Shown: positions 27,064 through 36,836, counted from the first letter of the stretch. The stretch is 64,000 nt of DNA from Acanthopleuribacter pedis (GCF_017377855.1 NZ_JAFREP010000008.1:310001-374000); one strand, 5' to 3'. A program made the numbers and translations. The notes: a model not told the origin generated them from the sequence alone.

Positions 27064-28340
27064 TCTTGTGTAACCACTGGAAGGTAAAAAGTAAAGGAGC
27101 TACCTTGATTGAGACCGGAGCTTGAAGCCTCTATCTTACCACCAAGTTCGTTTAAAATCCCCTTACAAAGTGCCAAACCCACTCCAATCCCTCGTGTCAT
27201 AAACTCAAACTGTCCCGTTTTATGGTAGTTAACGTTGGTGACCTGGTAGAATTCATCGAAAATTTTGTCAAGATCTTCTTCTTTTAAGCCAATGCCGGTA
27301 TCGCGGATCTCGAACCAAACGCGATCTGCTTCGATCCACGTTTTTACCAGAATCTTGCCTTGGTCGGGTGTAAAACAAATCGCATTTTTGAGCAAGTTAC
27401 TCAAAACTTGGTCAATCAGGTTTCGGTCGCCTTTGATAATCGGCGGTGTCTCGGTTAATTCCATGCTGAACTCAAGCCGGCGCAGCTTCATGAAAAAGGA
27501 CATCCCTTCCTGCACGGTGATAAAGGCTTCGTTCAGGTCAATCTCGGCCAGCTTCATGGGGAACTTTTTCAGGGCCAAGCGGGTTAGGTCGGTAATTTTG
27601 GTAATGAGTTCGCTCATTTTTTCGAGGTTGGCTTGGGAAATTTGCAGGACGCGGTCGGCGTCGGGGTTGAGTTCGCCAAGCATGCCTTCCAACAAAACGT
27701 CGATGTAGCCGGAGGCGATGGAGAGCGGCGTGCGCAGTTCGTGTGAGGTGATGCCGACGATGTTTTCCTTGAGTCGGGTCAAACGCTGCAATTCGAGGTT
27801 CCAGTTTTGGCTCTGCTCGTAGGCGTGCTGCAGTTCTTCTTTGCTTTGGCGCAATTCGAGGTTGGTGCGTTCCAGTTCCTCGATTTTGGCTTGGAGCTTG
27901 TTGACCAGGGTGACGTTGAAGTCGCGCAAGATGCGGGTTTTGTTGTGGGAAGCGGGTTTTTCCCGCTCGCCGTCCAGATAGCGATGGACCTGATCGGAGA
28001 AGGTGCGCGCGTTGATGGGTTTCTCGATGTACCCGTCACAGCCCGCGACCAGGGCTTGATCGCGGTCGCGTTGGGAGGTTTTTGAGGTCAATGCGATGAT
28101 GGGGATATCGGCAAGGCCCGGCACCGATTTGATTTTGGTGGCCGCGCCCAGGCCGTCGATGTGGGGCAGTTCCAAATCCATCAGGATCAGGTCGGGTCGG
28201 AGATCCATGGCTTGTTTGATGCCTTGAATGCCGTCAAACGCGGAGGACAACTTAAAGCCGGCCGGTTCAAGGATTTTCTTGATCAGGCGCTGGTTAAATT
28301 CGTTGTCCTCGATGTACAAGATGTGGGGCGTTTTTTCCAT
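27060..28340 (-). CDS. Hybrid response-regulator/histidine kinase
   Basis: A 426-residue soluble protein with an N-terminal receiver (phosphoacceptor Asp55 in 'DLILMDLELP', Lys in 'YIEKPIN'). A coiled coil (about 140-190) leads to HisKA with His200 in 'GITSHELRTPLS' and HATPase with 'LLKNAICFTPD', 'IRDTGIGL' and 'GVGLALCKGI'. The receiver-first order suggests it is itself phosphorylated by another kinase and relays onward. Translationally coupled (4-bp overlap) to the downstream receiver protein. No membrane segment, so its input is cytoplasmic. Confidence 0.92.
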   Translation of the reverse strand: MEKTPHILYIEDNEFNQRLIKKILEPAGFKLSSAFDGIQGIKQAMDLRPDLILMDLELPHIDGLGAATKIKSVPGLADIPIIALTSKTSQRDRDQALVAGCDGYIEKPINARTFSDQVHRYLDGEREKPASHNKTRILRDFNVTLVNKLQAKIEELERTNLELRQSKEELQHAYEQSQNWNLELQRLTRLKENIVGITSHELRTPLSIASGYIDVLLEGMLGELNPDADRVLQISQANLEKMSELITKITDLTRLALKKFPMKLAEIDLNEAFITVQEGMSFFMKLRRLEFSMELTETPPIIKGDRNLIDQVLSNLLKNAICFTPDQGKILVKTWIEADRVWFEIRDTGIGLKEEDLDKIFDEFYQVTNVNYHKTGQFEFMTRGIGVGLALCKGILNELGGKIEASSSGLNQGSSFTFYLPVVTQE

Positions 28341-28383
28341 GTGTGTACCCTGACGCGAGGTTGCGTGGCGCCTGGAAATGTCC

Positions 28384-28842
28384 CTAAACCGTTTGGATTG
28401 CGTTTTGGGGAAGTTTCAAAATTCGAATGTCGCGGATAGACGGTCGGCTCTGTTCGATTTTAATCAAAAAGTGGACTTTGGTTAATCCATAATCCGCTAA
28501 TCGTTCAGGCCATTCGATAAAGGTGAGTGTGTCGCTTGCGAGAATTCCGTCTAAGTCAATGCTTTCCAGTGCTTCAGGGCCTTCGAGTCGGTAGAGGTCG
28601 ATGTGGTCGATTCCCGGGCCGATGGGGTAATGGTTGACGATGGTATAGGTCGGTGAATCCACTTCCCAGGCTTTGTCCGGTTCGAGGCCTTCGCAGAAGC
28701 CGCGCACGAAGGTGGTTTTCCCCGCGCCGAGATCGCCCTGTAGCAGAATCACTTGGCCGGCGCTAACCTCGGCGGCGAAAAGCGCGGCGACGGCGCGGGT
28801 TTCCGCATCGTTTTTGGTTTGTTTGACAAAGGGAAAAATCAT
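28384..28842 (-). CDS. tsaE: tRNA threonylcarbamoyladenosine biosynthesis ATPase TsaE
   Basis: A 152-residue P-loop ATPase of the TsaBDE complex that makes the t6A37 modification of ANN-decoding tRNAs. The P-loop GDLGAGKT is at 36-43. 'VDSPTYTIVNHYP', 'HIDLYRLEG' and 'TFIEWPERL' are the family's switch and Walker B blocks. The ATG at 28842 gives the normal size; the open frame runs further upstream only because the MITE-like repeat lacks stops. It lies downstream of the hydrate repair gene nnr, a very common pairing, with a MITE copy inserted between them. Confidence 0.93.
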   Translation of the reverse strand: MIFPFVKQTKNDAETRAVAALFAAEVSAGQVILLQGDLGAGKTTFVRGFCEGLEPDKAWEVDSPTYTIVNHYPIGPGIDHIDLYRLEGPEALESIDLDGILASDTLTFIEWPERLADYGLTKVHFLIKIEQSRPSIRDIRILKLPQNAIQTV

Positions 28843-28853
28843 GAAGGTTGGTC

Positions 28854-29045
28854 CTAGCCCGGGTTTCTCACAAGGAATTCTACTACGGGGCAACCCATGC
28901 GATGACGAGGGGGCGGCCATCCGCATGACTCGGTCGATCCGCCTTCGCCTCAGCTGCTACGCCGATGTCGTCTCTCGGTCGTCATCTTCGTCCTCACAAG
29001 GCTTTCAGTTTCTCGTGACGAATCCTTGTGAGAAATGCGGGCTAG
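28854..29045 (-). repeat. MITE-like element, copy D (192 bp), inverted orientation
   Basis: Bounded by CTAG at both ends (28854-28857 and 29042-29045). The ends CTAGCCCGGGTTTCTCACAA and GTGAGAAATGCGGGCTAG are near-perfect inverted repeats. Internally it carries the reverse complement of blocks in copies B and C. It lies between nnr and tsaE, close to the tsaE start, so it must be transcribed as part of the operon leader or contain a promoter for tsaE. Confidence 0.88.
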
Positions 29046-29194
29046 GCGCGGCGATGGATTTGACGCATCTTGTCGATGCCTGCATCCTACCGATAACCGC
29101 CCCGACCGCAAAGCATAATTTGGCCGATCTGGGGGGTCGGGAACGATTGGGGCCGGGGTTGTCATTTGGGAAACCCGTGGTGGTGTCCCTGGGT

Positions 29195-30637
29195 TCAAAA
29201 CCGCAGGTCGTCGATGATGTCTTCCGCGGTCATGCTGTAGTCGCGGTAATGCTGGACCCAGCGGTCTGCCGCGAGGCCGTGGCGCAGGGTCGCCGAAAGG
29301 ACCGCGTCAGCCATCGGGACACCGTTGGCGAGCATGGCGCCGATCATACCGCTGAGCACGTCGCCGCTGCCCGCGGTGGCCAGAGCCGCGTTGCCGCTGC
29401 CGCAGATGAAGATGTCGCCGTGGGGCGCGCGAATCAGGGTGCGGTAGCCCTTGAGCACGATCCAGCCGCCGGGGTAGGCTTCGGCGAGGGCGTGGACGGC
29501 CGCGAGGCGATCCGCCTGGACCTGGGCCGCGCGAATGCCGAGCAGTTCGGCCGCTTCGCCGGGATGCGGGGTCATGACCCATTCGGCGCCCATCGCGCCG
29601 CGACCGTCGGGCAAAAGCGCCAATCCGTCCGCATCCCAAACCACCCGTTGCGCGCTGAGCGCCCAAGCGGCGAGGGCCTCGGTGACGCGGTCACCGCGCG
29701 ACAGACCGGGACCGATGACCAAGGCTTGGTAGCTTTGCGTGCCTGGGCCGGCGAAGATGTCGCCGGCCATCAGCGAGCCGAGCGACAGTAAGGTTTCCGG
29801 GGCGTCGTTGAACAGGCGGACCTTGCCGGCCCCGAAGCGCAGGGCCGCGCGTCCGGCCAAAAATGCCGCGCCTTGCATACCGCGAAAACCGCCGAGTACG
29901 GCCAAGCTTCCGTAACTGCCTTTGTGGCTGATATTGGGCCGGCGCGGACGGTCGACATCGGCGGGTTCCAGCAAGAAGTGCCCGATTTTTTGGGATTCGC
30001 TGAACTGGATGCCGATTTCGTGCAGGCAAATTTGGCCGCATTGGGCGTTTGCCGGGGTGACCACGTGCGCGAGCTTGAGCCGTTGGAAGGTGACGGTGAG
30101 ATCGGCCTGAACGGCGGGGCCGTCGATTCGCCCGTGGTCCCCGCTCAGACCGGAGGGAATGTCTACCGCCATGATGTTCGCGTTGGCCGCGTTGGCTTTT
30201 TCGACCAGTGTTGCGTAGCGGCCGTCCAGGGGGCGGCTCAAGCCGGTGCCGAACAAGCTGTCCACCAGCCAGGTGACCTCGGGCTCGATATCCGTTCGGA
30301 ACCTGGGGTTGGGTGCTTCGAACGCGGCCCCGCATGCGATCAGGCGGCGCATGTTCTCCGCGCTGTCGCCGCGGAAGGCGTCCGGTTCACAGGTGAGCCG
30401 TGCCCTGACCGAGACACCCCGTTCGTGGAGCAGGCGCGTGATCGCCAAGCCGTCGCCGCCGTTGTTGCCCGGCCCTACCAGGACGAGGACGTGGTCTTGG
30501 TCGGTCAGGCGTGCGCCGAGCTCTTGCACGCAACTCTGCGCCGCTTGCTCCATCAGGGTAAGTCCGGGAACACCTAACTCGTGGATGGTGTAGTGGTCGG
30601 CCGCCGCCATTTGGGCCGCTGTTACCAATGCCTGCAT
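29195..30637 (-). CDS. nnr: Bifunctional NAD(P)H-hydrate epimerase/dehydratase
   Basis: A 480-residue repair enzyme fusing the epimerase (YjeF_N, residues 1-215; 'LVGPGNNGGDGLAITRLL', 'VDSLFGTGLSRPLDG') and the ADP-dependent (S)-NAD(P)H-hydrate dehydratase (carbohydrate kinase-like, 225-475; 'HKGSYGSLAVLGG', 'MTPHPGEAAELLG', 'GNAALATAGSGDVLSGMIGAML'). It restores NAD(P)H damaged by hydration. Full length with both active-site blocks. The tsaE gene follows, the usual order, separated here by a MITE. The start codon is ATG at 30637. Confidence 0.94.
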   Translation of the reverse strand: MQALVTAAQMAAADHYTIHELGVPGLTLMEQAAQSCVQELGARLTDQDHVLVLVGPGNNGGDGLAITRLLHERGVSVRARLTCEPDAFRGDSAENMRRLIACGAAFEAPNPRFRTDIEPEVTWLVDSLFGTGLSRPLDGRYATLVEKANAANANIMAVDIPSGLSGDHGRIDGPAVQADLTVTFQRLKLAHVVTPANAQCGQICLHEIGIQFSESQKIGHFLLEPADVDRPRRPNISHKGSYGSLAVLGGFRGMQGAAFLAGRAALRFGAGKVRLFNDAPETLLSLGSLMAGDIFAGPGTQSYQALVIGPGLSRGDRVTEALAAWALSAQRVVWDADGLALLPDGRGAMGAEWVMTPHPGEAAELLGIRAAQVQADRLAAVHALAEAYPGGWIVLKGYRTLIRAPHGDIFICGSGNAALATAGSGDVLSGMIGAMLANGVPMADAVLSATLRHGLAADRWVQHYRDYSMTAEDIIDDLRF

Positions 30638-30659
30638 GATGGGGACTCCGTGTTTGGTG

Positions 30660-31520
30660 TTACTTTTTCTTTTTTGCGAACAGCGGGGTCAGGGTGTAGC
30701 TGCCGTTGGTCACGATTTTGTGGCTGAAATAGGAACGGCCGCCCTCCACATCACTTTCGGGGACCATGGGGTCGACGATCTCTACCTCGGGCGTGAAGGC
30801 GCCTTCCACGGGTTTTTTCTTGTGTTTGACGGTGATGGAGAACTTCAAGGGCAGGGAGAACTTGTTGCGGTAGGTGGCCACCTTTTGAACCGCCGCGTAT
30901 TCGGTTGGTGACGGGTCACGTTCTTCAATGGAAACGGAGCGGGCGTCGCCCCAAAATTCCAGGTTGAGATCGCCTTCAATCACGATTTCCCCTTTTTTCT
31001 TCATCTGCCCGCTGGACGAAAAACGCACCTCGCCGATATCAAACCCGCTGCGGTTAAAGGCTTGGTTTTGGTCGTACACGATTTCGGTTTCGCGCTTTTC
31101 CATCACCTTGACCAGTTCTTGGGTGGTGATGTTGGTTTTTTCAATCGTTCGTTCCTCGCGGTATTGGTAGCGCTTCTCAAACAGCAGCCGTTGTTTCCCA
31201 TCGAAGCTGTTGGTAATCAGCATGCTGGTTTCGCCCAAATCGTTGATCTGAAATTGGAGGGTGACATCGACATCCACTTTAAAATCACTTTTTTCCTTAA
31301 AAAAGGCCACGGGTACCTTGGCGCCGCCCAGATCTTCCATCCGGGTTGCCGAGTACTGGCTGAACAAGGGTCCGTCAATGGTGATGGTCACGTTGCCTTC
31401 CCAGAGTGCGCCGTCCAGGGGCGCGAACGCAATGGCGTTTTCGGAGAGGGGTTCGGAGGCGGAAAGGGTGACGCACCCCAGCAAGAACATAAAAAGGGTG
31501 AAAACTCGGGGGTGAAGCAT
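30660..31520 (-). CDS. Lipoprotein of unknown function
   Basis: A 286-residue protein with a lipoprotein signal: hydrophobic MLHPRVFTLFMFLLGC with lipobox Leu-Leu-Gly-Cys16. The mature part is beta-rich and highly charged, ending in a Lys run (FAKKKK). It begins 'APLDGALWEGNVTITIDG...YSATRMEDLGGAKVP', repeated beta hairpins that could form a lipid- or matrix-contacting sheet, but no family is recognised. AAGGAG precedes the ATG. It lies 22 bp upstream of nnr, so it may share the transcript. Confidence 0.65.
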   Translation of the reverse strand: MLHPRVFTLFMFLLGCVTLSASEPLSENAIAFAPLDGALWEGNVTITIDGPLFSQYSATRMEDLGGAKVPVAFFKEKSDFKVDVDVTLQFQINDLGETSMLITNSFDGKQRLLFEKRYQYREERTIEKTNITTQELVKVMEKRETEIVYDQNQAFNRSGFDIGEVRFSSSGQMKKKGEIVIEGDLNLEFWGDARSVSIEERDPSPTEYAAVQKVATYRNKFSLPLKFSITVKHKKKPVEGAFTPEVEIVDPMVPESDVEGGRSYFSHKIVTNGSYTLTPLFAKKKK

Positions 31521-32347
31521 ACAGGGACTCCTTGGGGTAAGACGTCGTCTCTTCGAAAAGGGAGATGCGGGGGTCGTGTGCCGATTCTACCGCGAAGTCT
31601 CCCCGCGATGCAGGGGGAAATCTGGGCGCGGCAAGGCGCGTGGACGGGGGGTGTTGTCTCATTAAGTAGACGCCCGGTCGGTTCGGGCTCAGGTGCCTCC
31701 AACGCGGGCGCGGCTTGCGTTTTGCGCTTTTCTCGCGGGAACCACGAGGAATTCACTGAAGGTGCGTGCATTATCCGGGAGCGACCGTTGGGGTACAAAC
31801 GAGCTAGCTCACGCAATCTTTTCCGCGGTGGGTGCCGATGCGGCGTGGGTCGCGCCAAAAACGGCGTTTCCTCCAAGCCTGATGGTGGGTGAAGGTGATG
31901 CCTCGCCGGCCCGTGTAAATGAAAAAAGCTTCGGTGGGGTAGTTAAGATATTGAATATAATGATGTTGTCTTGTTGTTTTTTGTACCGCACAGGGCGCCG
32001 CGGCGTTTGGCACTGTTCTTGTTACTATCGCCGCCGGAATCGTCGCCGTGGTTATTGTCAGGGAACGCCCCACCCGGGTGGTGTCTTGCTTCGTTGCTTG
32101 AATACAGGCTTCAATTGACAGTTACTCGGTGCGTTTCCTAAGATGTTCAGTTCGGCTGCGCCGCAACGGTCGCGCCGAACACGGCCCACAAGGTGCCCCG
32201 GAACGGTTTTTTTGTTGCCGTGGTGTGGTCCCGGCCACGCCGGGGGACGCCGCTGATACCGGGACAGCCCAGTTTATTCGGCTCTTTTGGGGAGCGTGCT
32301 TTTTACGCACCGCTTTCCCCACGATTCGCTAGGGAGGATCGCCTCTT
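31521..32347. other. 827-bp divergent intergenic region with a consensus promoter
   Basis: No supportable gene. An AT-rich island spans about 31920-31990, including TATAAT at 31956-31961 without a good -35. The clearest signal is the promoter near 32115. The leader then holds a 7-bp-arm hairpin (GTTCGGC/GCCGAAC, 32149-32180). Confidence 0.5.
32115..32144 (+). promoter_or_regulatory. Sigma-70-type promoter for the 1003-residue lipoprotein gene
   Basis: TTGACA at 32115-32120 and TAAGAT at 32139-32144 with an 18-bp spacer. It would give a leader of about 195 nt before the ATG at 32348. Confidence 0.6.
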
Positions 32348-35300
32348 ATGTACCTCAGGCATGCCCGTTTTTTATGGATCATGACAGCTTTAATCGCCGT
32401 CGGTTGTTACCGAGAATCCGGCGAAGACGTGCTTCCGGTCACTGCAACCCGGATTACCAATGATGTTCGGGACCAGTTACCGACCGGCAAAGAAAGTTCG
32501 GGCAGAATCGGCGACTACCTGCTATCCAACGCTCAAATCATGGCGGTTGTGAACGGTTCGGTCGATGGTTCGACCCGCGACCATTACCTGGCCCAAAGCG
32601 GTGGGGCCGTGCTTGACTTCACCACCGTGACCTTGGGTGCCGACCGCCGTTTTCGGTCATTTGACGACGACGGCCTGCACCTGCTCACCCAAACCGTGAA
32701 CATGAGCCGGAACACACCGATCGGCTACGAGCGCATCGAAATCGTGCGCGACGGCGAGAGCAACGCGGCGTTGCGTTTGACCGGTTATGTCTACGATGCC
32801 GACGGCTCCCTGGCCGCATCAGGCGTGTCGGTCGACAGCCGAGGCCGCGTTAACGGGGTTCAGGTTCAAACCACCTACAGCTTGCCCGACCGCCGCGGCG
32901 ACGATCCCGGTTTTACCGGTGACGAAGACGGCAACCGCACCGGCGGCAATGATTTACCCGACGAGCTCGGTGTCGTGAATGAAAACGACAACGTGCGTTT
33001 TATGATCGTGACCACCCAGGTCGTGAACAACAGCGGTTCCGAGTTGCCCATTTTCACGGTCAACGATGTGATGGTCCACGACAACCAAGGCCTTTCGCCT
33101 TTTGTGCCTTATCCCGACTGGGGTCATGAGGTGCCCGAGGTTGATGAACGGCAGCAGCGTTACGCGTACCCGCACTACGTGCAATTGATTCCTACCGCAC
33201 AGTTTACCGCTGCTTATACCATTTTCGACGACCTTACCGGGGTGGTGATGGCCGAGCAGGAGACCCTGCCGGAAGAGCGTTTGTCCTACACTTACGTTGG
33301 CCGTTCCGCCCTGCCCACGGGGACGTTGGCGCCCGGCGCACAGTACACCTACATCCGCAAAATGGCGGCCTTTAACAACACCACGCCCCTGGGCGTGAAC
33401 AACGCCGCCATCCTCGAATTGGGCCACCAGCCGCCCGCGAGCAGCCCCATGCACCAAATCGGCGGGCTTTCCTTTGTTTTGGGTTCGCGCAGTGCGCCCG
33501 GCGGTCGCTGGACGCTTTCCTACATCAACCAATCCGTGAGCTACTTCAACGGTCAGGCCTACGTGCCCCTGGAAGCGGGTCGCACCTACCCTTACGCCGG
33601 CGAACTGTCCATGCCGTCCAACGCGCGCCTGGTTCAATTGCCCGCCGGTCAGATTGCTTTTAGCGCGGAACCCATTAACAACGAACCCTTTTACACCGAG
33701 CTTGTAACCGAGGCGTCCCGCGATGACGAAGGCAACATCATCACCGACGAGGACAACAACGTCGTCACCCAAGAGAACCCAATCATCATCACCGCCGGCG
33801 AGCAGCGCAACCTGCCCGCGATTCAAGTGGCCGAGAACACCCACGTCAGTTTGGGTCTGAACTTGGCTACCACAAATCAACGTGAGTTGTTGGGTCGTAC
33901 GACCTTCACCAAAGCGGACGGTTCCCTGGACTTCACCCTCGGCCTGTTGCCGCGCGTGAATGACGGCAACAAGGTGTTGCTGACGATTACCCGTGAGTTG
34001 ACCACCTTCATCCCACTCGGGACCTACAACGTTTACATGAGCCACGGGCCGTTGCACAACGTCAACATGGCCACCGTAACCGCCCAGGAAAATGTGGACG
34101 ACGACGGCAACAGTTCTTTTGCCGCCGACCCGAGTGTCTTGAGCTACGAGATGGCGCCCGTCATTGAGTTTCCCGGTTATTTCGCCGCCGATTTTGACAG
34201 CCGCACCACCCTCGACCGCATTGGTTTGATGGAAGCCGGTGATTCAATTGCCCACGGCTTTGCCGAGGACCTCGACGTCATCTTCTTCCCCGATACCGAC
34301 GTGGTGTCGCCCACTGAACTGCTATTCCGTACCCAGGGCATTTTGTTCGGCGCTTTCGATACCCAAGACAACGAAAACGACGTCGACAGCTTGTTTGACG
34401 AAATCATCGCCACCCGCGCCACCGCGACCTTGGGTCGTGACACCGAGGGGCCTTGGGGCCGTTTCGCCTTGTTGAGCCTGCCGCGTGAAGACCAGCAGAC
34501 CGACATCATCGTGCCGCCTTTCGAACGCACGCCAAATGCCTACTTCGACAGCGTGCGCGATCAAATCCCCGGTGCCTTGATCCAAGTGGTGCGACCGCGC
34601 AACACCGACCAAACCGAGGGGGGATACTTCACCGCCTTGGCCACCCGCGCCGGTTTGCCTTTGGATCAGCCGATCCCGGTGAACAGCCCCGTGTTTGAGG
34701 CGACCGCCGGTTCCGGTTCCGCCACCCGCGCCGTCGACTTTGACCTGTTGCAAGTTCTCGCGGGTAACCGTTACGACGAGTACCTGTTGACGCGTGCGGA
34801 TTGGTTTAACCTGTTGGAATCCGGGACCTTCAAACCCGCAACCGGTGGCTCTTCGGCCGGGCGCTTGCGCGATTTGCCGATGGGTGCCGTGCGCACCTGG
34901 GTCGCCGTTGAGAATACCGCGCATCGCGACAACGATTTGGTTGAGTTCTGGACCAACGCCGCCGCCGGTCGCAGCTTTGTCTCCAACGGGCCGCTGATTG
35001 AAGCCGATGTCAACGGCGCATCCTTCGGCCAAGACACCAATGTCAGCGGCAACCAGGTGACCTTAAACCTGAAGATCACCGCCGCGCCGTGGATACCCGT
35101 GCGCGAGGTTCGCGTAATCGTCAACGGCGTTGCCCAAGACGTCAACGTGGCACTCAGCAACGAGGGCACCGTGCGTTTCGACGGCCAGGTGACCCTTGAA
35201 CTGGACGGCAGCCGCCGCCACTGGATCGTGGTGGAAGCCGGCGCCGCGATGAGCGAGCTGGCCAACCCCACGCCCGCGGCCGAGCCCGGTGTCTACGGCA

Positions 35301-35359
35301 TCGTGCAACCCGGTCACCTGCCGCTGGCGTTTGGCAACCCGATCTTTGTGCAAAACTAA
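32348..35359 (+). CDS. Large lipoprotein with degenerate PHP/CehA-McbA-like C-terminal region
   Basis: A 1003-residue exported protein. The lipobox Ala-Val-Gly-Cys20 follows 'FLWIMTALIAVGC'. The first ~600 residues are beta-rich and Asp/Asn/Gly-rich. The C-terminal third resembles CehA/McbA-type PHP metallohydrolases: 'IAHGFAEDLDVIFFPDTDVV' sits where the active family has a TDH-type metal site, and 'AAGRSFVSNGPLIEADVNGASFG...VREVRVIVNGVAQDV' is the typical accessory block. The expected metal-binding histidines are not visible, so the site may be inactive. Possible role is sugar-phosphate or matrix binding; this is inference. SD GGGAGGA; monocistronic with promoter and terminator. Confidence 0.7.
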   Translation: MYLRHARFLWIMTALIAVGCYRESGEDVLPVTATRITNDVRDQLPTGKESSGRIGDYLLSNAQIMAVVNGSVDGSTRDHYLAQSGGAVLDFTTVTLGADRRFRSFDDDGLHLLTQTVNMSRNTPIGYERIEIVRDGESNAALRLTGYVYDADGSLAASGVSVDSRGRVNGVQVQTTYSLPDRRGDDPGFTGDEDGNRTGGNDLPDELGVVNENDNVRFMIVTTQVVNNSGSELPIFTVNDVMVHDNQGLSPFVPYPDWGHEVPEVDERQQRYAYPHYVQLIPTAQFTAAYTIFDDLTGVVMAEQETLPEERLSYTYVGRSALPTGTLAPGAQYTYIRKMAAFNNTTPLGVNNAAILELGHQPPASSPMHQIGGLSFVLGSRSAPGGRWTLSYINQSVSYFNGQAYVPLEAGRTYPYAGELSMPSNARLVQLPAGQIAFSAEPINNEPFYTELVTEASRDDEGNIITDEDNNVVTQENPIIITAGEQRNLPAIQVAENTHVSLGLNLATTNQRELLGRTTFTKADGSLDFTLGLLPRVNDGNKVLLTITRELTTFIPLGTYNVYMSHGPLHNVNMATVTAQENVDDDGNSSFAADPSVLSYEMAPVIEFPGYFAADFDSRTTLDRIGLMEAGDSIAHGFAEDLDVIFFPDTDVVSPTELLFRTQGILFGAFDTQDNENDVDSLFDEIIATRATATLGRDTEGPWGRFALLSLPREDQQTDIIVPPFERTPNAYFDSVRDQIPGALIQVVRPRNTDQTEGGYFTALATRAGLPLDQPIPVNSPVFEATAGSGSATRAVDFDLLQVLAGNRYDEYLLTRADWFNLLESGTFKPATGGSSAGRLRDLPMGAVRTWVAVENTAHRDNDLVEFWTNAAAGRSFVSNGPLIEADVNGASFGQDTNVSGNQVTLNLKITAAPWIPVREVRVIVNGVAQDVNVALSNEGTVRFDGQVTLELDGSRRHWIVVEAGAAMSELANPTPAAEPGVYGIVQPGHLPLAFGNPIFVQN

Positions 35360-35391
35360 ACGCGCGATTTTTTGAGATCGTGAACATCATG

Positions 35392-35423
35392 GATGACGAG
35401 CCTTGTGCTCGTCGTCTTTCTTT
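35392..35423 (+). terminator. Intrinsic terminator
   Basis: GACGAGC / GCTCGTC (35395-35401 with 35407-35413), loop CTTGT, extended by G-U pairing, then GTCTTTCTTT. It terminates the lipoprotein gene just before the saccharopine dehydrogenase-like gene. Confidence 0.75.
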
Positions 35424-35435
35424 ACGGGGGGACTC

Positions 35436-36755
35436 TTGAAAAGCGTACTGGTTCTCGGCGCGGGCATGGTCTCGCGCCCCTTGGTTGATTACCTTTTGGA
35501 TGCGGGTTATGCCGTGACCTTGTGTGACCGTTTTGAGGCGCAGGCCCAGGCCGTCACCGCCGGGCGGCCCAACACCACCGCACTGCAACTGGAAAGCAGC
35601 GAAACCGACCGGATCACCGAGCTGGTCGGCCGACACGATTTGGTCGTCAGCTTGCTGCCGCCCGCGCTGCACATTGGTGTCGCTCGGATTGCCTTGGCCG
35701 CCGGCAAACATTTTCTGACCGCGTCCTATTTGTCCGACGCCATGAAGGCCTTGGAAGACGAGGTCAAAGCCAAGGATTTGGTGTTTCTCAACGAAATTGG
35801 TTTGGATCCCGGCTTGGATCACATGACCACCATGGAAATCATCGATTTGGCCGCGGCCGAGGGTTACGACATCGTTTCCTACGAATCCCATTGCGGCGGC
35901 TTGCCCAGTAAAAAAGCCGCCAACAACCCGCTGCGCTACAAGTTCAGTTGGTCACCCGCCGGCGTGTTGGGCGCCTTGCAGCGGCCTTCCAAGTTCCGCC
36001 GCGACGGGGATGTTCAGGAAGTGCCCGGCAGCGATATGCTGGCCCATGCCGAGGTGTTGCACATTCCCGGCGTCGGCGTGTATGAGTCCACGCCCAACGC
36101 CGATTCCTTGTTCTACGGTGACAGTTACGGCCTCGACAAGGCGCAAACCTTGCGGCGCGGTACCTTGCGTTACCCCGGTTGGGCGTCGTTCTGGCGTTTT
36201 ATGCTGGCGCACAACCTGACCAACCGCGACAATGCTTTGCGCTTCGACGGCGAACCCGCGGGCAAGGCGTTAACCGTGCTGGCCGGTCTGCCCGCCGGCA
36301 CCGAACTGACCGCCCTGGTTCACGAACACGCGCCCCAACATGCCTCGGTTTTTATCGAGATTTTGGCGAGCCTTGGTTTGCTCGACCCCGATGTCCAGCT
36401 CACCGGTGAGTACACCGCCTTCGACATTTTGTTGGAACGCGCGCTGGCGACCTGCCAATTCGATGCCGACGAGGCCGATTTGGTCGTGCTGCATCACGAG
36501 TTTATCGTCGAAAAAGACGGCAAGCGCGAGCGCTGGACCTCGTCCTTGGTTCAGGAAGGGATCCCCGCCGAACAGAAAACGGCCATGGCGCTGACCGTCG
36601 GGATTCCTACCGCGATTTCGGCGCATCTCGTGCTGCAGGAGCAGTTCCCACAACGGGGCGTGCTGATTCCGATTGCCCGTGAAATTTACCAACCGATCCT
36701 TGCCGAAATGGGTCGCCTTGGTTTTCACCATCAAGTAAAACGGTATCCACTGTAA
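35436..36755 (+). CDS. Saccharopine dehydrogenase-family oxidoreductase
   Basis: A 439-residue NAD(P) enzyme of the glutamate-forming saccharopine dehydrogenase type (LYS9-like). The Rossmann loop 'VLVLGAGMVSRPLVDYLL' opens the protein. 'HDLVVSLLPPALHIGVARIALAAGKHFLTASY' and 'NEIGLDPGLDHMTTMEIID' are diagnostic, followed by 'SHCGGLPSKKAANNPLRYKFSWSPAGVL'. The start is TTG at 35436 after a GGGGGGA motif. Such enzymes act in lysine degradation or, in some bacteria, polyamine/lysine metabolism; the substrate is not resolved. It is monocistronic, with a strong terminator. Confidence 0.88.
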   Translation: MKSVLVLGAGMVSRPLVDYLLDAGYAVTLCDRFEAQAQAVTAGRPNTTALQLESSETDRITELVGRHDLVVSLLPPALHIGVARIALAAGKHFLTASYLSDAMKALEDEVKAKDLVFLNEIGLDPGLDHMTTMEIIDLAAAEGYDIVSYESHCGGLPSKKAANNPLRYKFSWSPAGVLGALQRPSKFRRDGDVQEVPGSDMLAHAEVLHIPGVGVYESTPNADSLFYGDSYGLDKAQTLRRGTLRYPGWASFWRFMLAHNLTNRDNALRFDGEPAGKALTVLAGLPAGTELTALVHEHAPQHASVFIEILASLGLLDPDVQLTGEYTAFDILLERALATCQFDADEADLVVLHHEFIVEKDGKRERWTSSLVQEGIPAEQKTAMALTVGIPTAISAHLVLQEQFPQRGVLIPIAREIYQPILAEMGRLGFHHQVKRYPL

Positions 36756-36777
36756 TCCGAGCGCCACGCTTGGGTAC

Positions 36778-36802
36778 CGCCCGCCTCACGGCGGGCGTTT
36801 TT
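36778..36802 (+). terminator. Intrinsic terminator
   Basis: An 8-bp stem CGCCCGCC / GGCGGGCG (36778-36785 with 36790-36797), loop TCAC, then TTTTT. It ends the saccharopine dehydrogenase-like transcript. Confidence 0.88.
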
Positions 36803-36836
36803 GATTGAGACGCGGGTTCGCCCACGAGGCGCAAAA

